In this document: piece after piece, positions 60,145-64,000 of the stretch
How positions within the stretch are numbered: position 1 is the first letter of the stretch
Layout: each line of letters begins with the position of its first letter
Assembly (NCBI GenBank): GCA_028583415.1
Contig: CM053271.1
Span: 89,143,534 to 89,207,533 of the forward strand
DNA: 64,000 nt
Direction of reading: 5' to 3'
Source: Protea cynaroides
Taxonomy: Eukaryota; Streptophyta; Magnoliopsida; Proteales; Proteaceae
The notes under the pieces: generated by a model
The model's database searches: none
What the model was told of the DNA's origin: nothing
What the model saw: the letters and a program-made list of their open reading frames with translations, nothing else
Made by a program: the position numbers and the translations under genes

Positions 60145-60683
60145 TGCCCCATCAGGGCGCTAACGCTCTATCTTTAGTAGAGGGGTGCTCCTGGTTTAAA
60201 CTCCAATGATGGACCAATGCTTGACAGCGCCTCTCTCTGTTCTACCAACTTTAGGTAAGAAATCAAAAGCTAGAGCAGAAGCATCGAAGCAAGAAGCGTC
60301 CACATAAGCAAGGGCTTAGTAGACTACCAGCAATATCAATAAAATAAGGGCTGCAATTCGCCAATTCATTCGGATCGGGAAGAAGCAGGGTAGAGGGTGA
60401 GATAGAAGGGGACGGGAAGGCTTTCAACTAGGACACCATGCTCAAAGCTGAAAGCGGTGGACAAATCTACCGTACCGGGAGGGATATATAGGCAAAAAAA
60501 ACCTCGGGATCCCCTTTGTCCCCAATCGACCAAACCCAAAGAGTCATGGGGACCCCTCAAGGCCATCTATTATAGTTTTTCTTAAGGCAAATGGGGGTAC
60601 CTTATGTGATGTGGGATTTTCTAGTTAGGAAGGCACTAAAAGACCTACCCCTAGCTTCCTCCGTCCAAACTTCCCCACCCTTA
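60145..60683. other. Foreign insert of about 540 bp in the polymerase, possibly organellar DNA
   Basis: Element 1 and the chromovirus family show continuous coding here, but element 2 breaks after GGGAAGCTT and resumes at TATGAGATATTGAACCG (about 60684). About 20 bp of coding sequence is replaced by 540 bp. The insert is more GC-balanced and purine-patterned (GAAGCAGGGTAGAGGGTGAG, CTACCGTACCGGGAGGG) and reads to me like plant mitochondrial DNA. That impression is unverified. Minus-strand frame 60566-60366 (66 codons) contains TVDLSTAFSFEHGVLVE but I cannot name it. No target duplication or terminal repeat is seen, which favours repair-type insertion over transposition. Confidence 0.6.
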
Positions 60684-61046
60684 TATGAGATATTGAACCG
60701 ACGTGGTAATGTAGCATATCAATTGGCTCTACCACCATCTATGTCCAGTGTTCATAACGTGTTCCACGTATCATTACTGAAGAAGTATGCCAGAGATCCA
60801 TCGCACATCTTGACCGCTGATCCCCCAGACTTGACTGAAGGCTTAACTTTCGAAGTGGTGCCTGTAATGCTCTCAAGCCAAAAAGTTCAGCAACTTCGAA
60901 CCAAGGATATCCACTATGTGAAGGTGCATTGGAGAAGCCAAAATGTGGAGGAAATTACTTGGGAAGAGAGCGCAATGAGGAAGGAGTACCCTAACCTTTT
61001 TGACGATCAAGGTACGTTCAAATTTCGAGGCCGAAATTTCTTTTAA
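60684..61046 (+). pseudogene. Polymerase C-terminus of element 2 with chromodomain
   Basis: After the insert the family sequence returns: VAYQLALPPSMSSVHNVFHV, SLLKKYARDPSHIL, then the chromodomain-like end (KDIHYVKVHWRSQNVEEITW) that in chromoviruses guides integration to certain chromatin. It is cut off from the integrase by the insert. The apparent start at 60591 lies inside the insert. Confidence 0.9.
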
Positions 61047-61112
61047 GGGTGGAGGAGTTGTAGAACCTATGTGCAAATTTCGGGACGAAATTTATTTTAA
61101 GGGTGGTGGAGT

Positions 61113-63447
61113 TGTAAGACCCACACTTTGAAAACCCAGTCTAAACCTTGGTTTTGTGTCATGACAGGTCTTCCGAACATCACCGGGCCAGACAGGGCAA
61201 GCGGATAACAAACAGGTACAAAATCGGACCGAAGTCGACCAATTATACCTGATTTTAGGTATACCGGTCGATGGTACCGGTCTTGGTACCGGTTGACCGG
61301 TATGGCCTGCTCGGTTATGTGCGGGAATCTGGAAATTGGTCTCTACGGGTCCCGCTTTCCTGATTTCGAATCCTAGAAGTTTCCTAATCCTAGTAGGGTT
61401 ACTAAACCCTATTTTTAGCCTATAAATACACCCTTAAGCCTTCCCAAATCCTTTCCATTGTCTCTCACAAACCCTAGAGAAGAGAAAGAGCTTGGAAAGG
61501 AGAAGGAGTTAGGAAGAAGAAGGAGGTGCCGCCATTATCGTTCGACGACGCTCTCATTATGCCGGTCAACGGTAAGTGTTTGAATCCATCTTCTTACCCT
61601 ATGTTAGTTGTGTGGGTGGATCAATACCATGCAAAGTAGGTATTGATCTAAAACCCTAAATTTGGCCAATAAACCCTAAGTTGCCGTCAAACCTTAGATT
61701 TGAGTTTCGAGATTATATTCATCAAAACGAGACTTGAATGAGTTGGGAATAACTCTAACTCAAAGCCTAGACTTAGAATGGATAGGAGAAACCCTAAAAA
61801 TCCATGGAGGATGATCGTCGGCAGTCGAAGAACCCATGTATGGTCTTCCGGAGACGTATCGGTCGACTATACCGGTTGCACATAGTGCGACCGGTATGTT
61901 GCGACCGCTACCTCTCGGGAGGTTATCTGTGGGGACCGGCTGACCATACCGGTCGCCAGTCTTTCCCACAAAGCTGCGACCGGTATGTTGCCACCGGTCA
62001 GCTCTGTGAGGGTATTTGTAACCCTGTTGGTTTCCGACCAACATGAAACTCTAAGAATGTTATTTTAATGAAACCCTAATAATATTGTAGGACTTTGTGA
62101 CTTTTCGTTTGGATCTTGCGACGTGGAGCAAGCTAACCAACGAGCGTCAGGTAAGGGAATCTGACCTAAACCTAATAATTAATGGACAGTAAATCATTGT
62201 TAATTATTGAATATCTATGATGTGATGTTTGTGCATATTCACATGCCATCCTTTACTTTCAGTTATTATTACTGTTCATGCATTGATAGGATGTGATTGT
62301 TAGGCATGTGATTGTTTTCGTTAGTGTGTGGAGTGGGGCATGGGCTTGGGATCGCTCTTCACACTAGCACCTTTTGTAGTATTCTATCTTAACGTGCTTG
62401 GTACGGGTGGGGTATCAGGGGAAGGTCGTGGTACGGTGGTCTCCGATATTGATGTTGTCCCGGCCATTGTTATGTGGTACTGTGGATTCCGAGTCGACGC
62501 TGGCTTGTCCACGATGCTTTAGCTCTATCTCTATGCCGTAGGGAGTTATGTTGGGATAGGGTCTACCTACGTATTGTTTCTATCCTAGCGGGTTAGTTGC
62601 GGATAGGGCATCAGGGGAGGTGTGGGAATGCCTTAGCTCTATCTCTATGCCGTAGACGGCTGTGCTGGGATAGAGGATACATTGTTGACATATAGGATTG
62701 GTTAGTTGCGAGCCCGGTTATGAGCCCCGGCCGAGTAGGGGCTTAGGTACTGGTATGGGTAGAGTATCAGGGGAGGTACGGGGGTATCTTAGCTCTATCT
62801 CTATTCCATGATGGGTGCATGTGGGCAGATGGGGGTGTGATCCATGCTGTGCCACACACTCGTGTATAGAGGTGCGGGGGCCACCAAACCTTTCTATAGC
62901 ACATTGCAAACTTAAAACCAGACCACAGCATAAAATTGATTGTTGCTCATGCATAATCTTGTGAAACTGCTCGATTGTCTTCTCGAGCTGTGTTGTGAGC
63001 TCACCCTTTGTACGTACATTGTTTTAGATGTTGATGCAGGTTACACTGTGGATGACTACATGAATGCTCCTGTGTATGGTGGTGTTGCAGCGTTGGACGT
63101 ACAGGCAGGAGAGGACGAGCGTGACGCTTCATGCGAGTGCCTTTCTGCGTGTACCTTTGATGGGATTTTTATTTAGTTGTTTCAGTTATTTTTATTTGAT
63201 ATTAAGAGATGTAAAAGATATTATATTTTATGTTAGAATTTGGATAATAGGATATTTATTTAAGTTATCAATAGATACTCAGTTCATTCTATTTAAAGTC
63301 TTCCGCTGTATATTTATATTCTGATTGTGGTTATGTGTAATGGTTTGTATGAGTGGACACGGCCTATTCGAGATCCTGGTGTGAACCGTTGGTTCAATGA
63401 CGGTTCACTCACACCATTCTGGTTGGATCAGAATTTGGGGTGTGACA
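61113..63447 (+). repeat. 3' LTR of element 2 (shared with the next internal region)
   Basis: 2335 bp, TGTAAGACCC...GGGTGTGACA, TATA box at 61421. It is preceded by a polypurine tract. A short direct repeat of the pre-LTR region (ATTTCTTTTAAGGGTGGAGGAGTTG at about 61033 and the GAAATTTATTTTAAGGGTGG version at about 61087) gives two polypurine-like tracts. It is followed by a primer-binding site, so it also acts as the left LTR of the next unit. Confidence 0.93.
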
Positions 63448-64000
63448 ACTTGGTATTAGAGCTCTCGGGCTCTGTTCCAACAAACCATATTGCACTTAAC
63501 TGAGTCGATGAACTGAGTTAGGAAAAATTAAAAATCTTAATACAAACGCACCCTAAGCATTGTTTGATACCTGAGATGGACTAAGAAAGAGAATAATATA
63601 CTATGTTAAATATGAAACTTAACATGTGCACATACACTAGATAGGAAAAACCATGAAAATTTTCATTAAACAAGGAAATTGTAGCAAATGATATAGTGCT
63701 ACAGGGTACGGTCCACAAACCGGACAGTTACCCCAAGTCGCGGCTCATCTCGCTACCGAGTGTCCCTGATCTCCATCATCATACCCATCATGGTGTCGGA
63801 GGGAGGCTGAGATGGTCCAGCGGTAGAGGTAGATGGTGGTGCTGCTGGTGTAGGCTGTGGAGCTGGCGCTGGTACTACACAACCGATGCAGAGTAGCCCA
63901 AGGCCGATGGGCCAAGCACAGAATGTACCACCACCGCATCAGTTTCCATCGCCTTCTGCGTTCCCGGAGCCTATCTGTATCCACCACCATGGTACGGAGC
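63448..64000 (+). mobile_element. Second internal region of the tandem element 2 unit (partial)
   Basis: The sequence after the LTR repeats that after the left LTR: primer-binding site TTGGTATTAGAGC at 63450, then a near-identical run matching 55417-56130. A deletion of about 157 bp relative to 55704-55860 lies at about 63734, with a few bases of C at the junction. The window ends just before the gag core. Confidence 0.92.

Larger units (their letters stand above)
53092..63447 (+). mobile_element. Tekay-like Ty3/gypsy chromovirus, element 2, with both LTRs
   Basis: LTR (53092-55416), primer-binding site, gag, protease, reverse transcriptase, RNase H, integrase, chromodomain, polypurine tract (AAGGGTGGTGGAGT), LTR (61113-63447). 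Proteins are close to those of element 1, but the LTRs differ, so these are two related families. LTRs of 2325 and 2335 bp look about 97-98 percent identical by eye, suggesting a fairly recent insertion. The coding region is dead: frameshift in the protease active site, stops at 57593 and 58766, a frameshift near 59640, stops near 59766-59790, and an insert at 60145-60683. A second primer-binding site and internal region follow the right LTR. Confidence 0.95.

Overview
This is a stretch of flowering-plant nuclear DNA. Evidence: GT-AG introns, a plant LACS8/9-type acyl-CoA synthetase gene, an AU-type tRNA-derived SINE, Tekay-like chromovirus retrotransposons with 2.3-kb LTRs, copia-type LTR sequence and abundant microsatellites. 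The long transposon-filled introns would fit a large-intron dicot or magnoliid, but the species cannot be named from the sequence. Only two kinds of ordinary host gene are visible. Most of the window is retrotransposon or retrotransposon-derived, and I see no operon, CRISPR array, tRNA or rRNA gene.

Layout. (1) 1-12656 is the 3' part of a LACS gene on the + strand: three exons at 830-961, 1074-1208 and 1278-1484, an 11.0-kb intron, then the terminal exon 12489-12656. The intron holds two related non-autonomous LTR elements in opposite orientations (3020-7154 on +, 9802-12219 on -); the second carries a SINE with a 19-bp target duplication. (2) 14543-16307 is an intact two-exon gene for a basic plant protein of 200 residues with a short Cys/His motif. 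(3) 16308-22529 holds a foldback element, a copia-like LTR and a minus-strand gag-like pseudogene (resembling the 'putative gypsy type transposon' family) with its own TATA box and intron. (4) 22530-31369 is a decayed Tekay-like Ty3/gypsy element whose 3' LTR is cut short. (5) 31370-34390 is unassigned.

(6) 34391-44618 is a direct second copy of 11319-21545 (10.2 kb). It repeats the end of the small LTR element, the LACS terminal exon (now orphaned), the whole two-exon gene (still intact), the foldback, the copia LTR and the gag-like pseudogene. (7) 44619-46123 is a third, truncated LTR of the Tekay-like group, starting exactly where copy B stops. (8) 46143-53091 is non-coding and carries four tandem arrays: an irregular one, then about 158 bp, about 135 bp and exactly 57 bp. 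It resembles LTR/UTR sequence of a large Tat/Ogre-like element, but this is inference. (9) 53092-64000 is a second Tekay-like element with both LTRs. After the right LTR another primer-binding site and internal region begin, so it is the LTR-internal-LTR-internal form of a recombined tandem element. Its polymerase is broken by stops, frameshifts and a foreign insert of about 540 bp.

Functionally, the LACS gene and the two-exon genes are host genes; everything else is selfish DNA that has expanded the intron and intergenic space. I found no convincing undescribed multi-gene system. The best leads are the recent gene-containing duplication, a protein-like antisense reading frame in the 5' internal region of the second element, the foreign insert in its polymerase, and the stacked tandem arrays.
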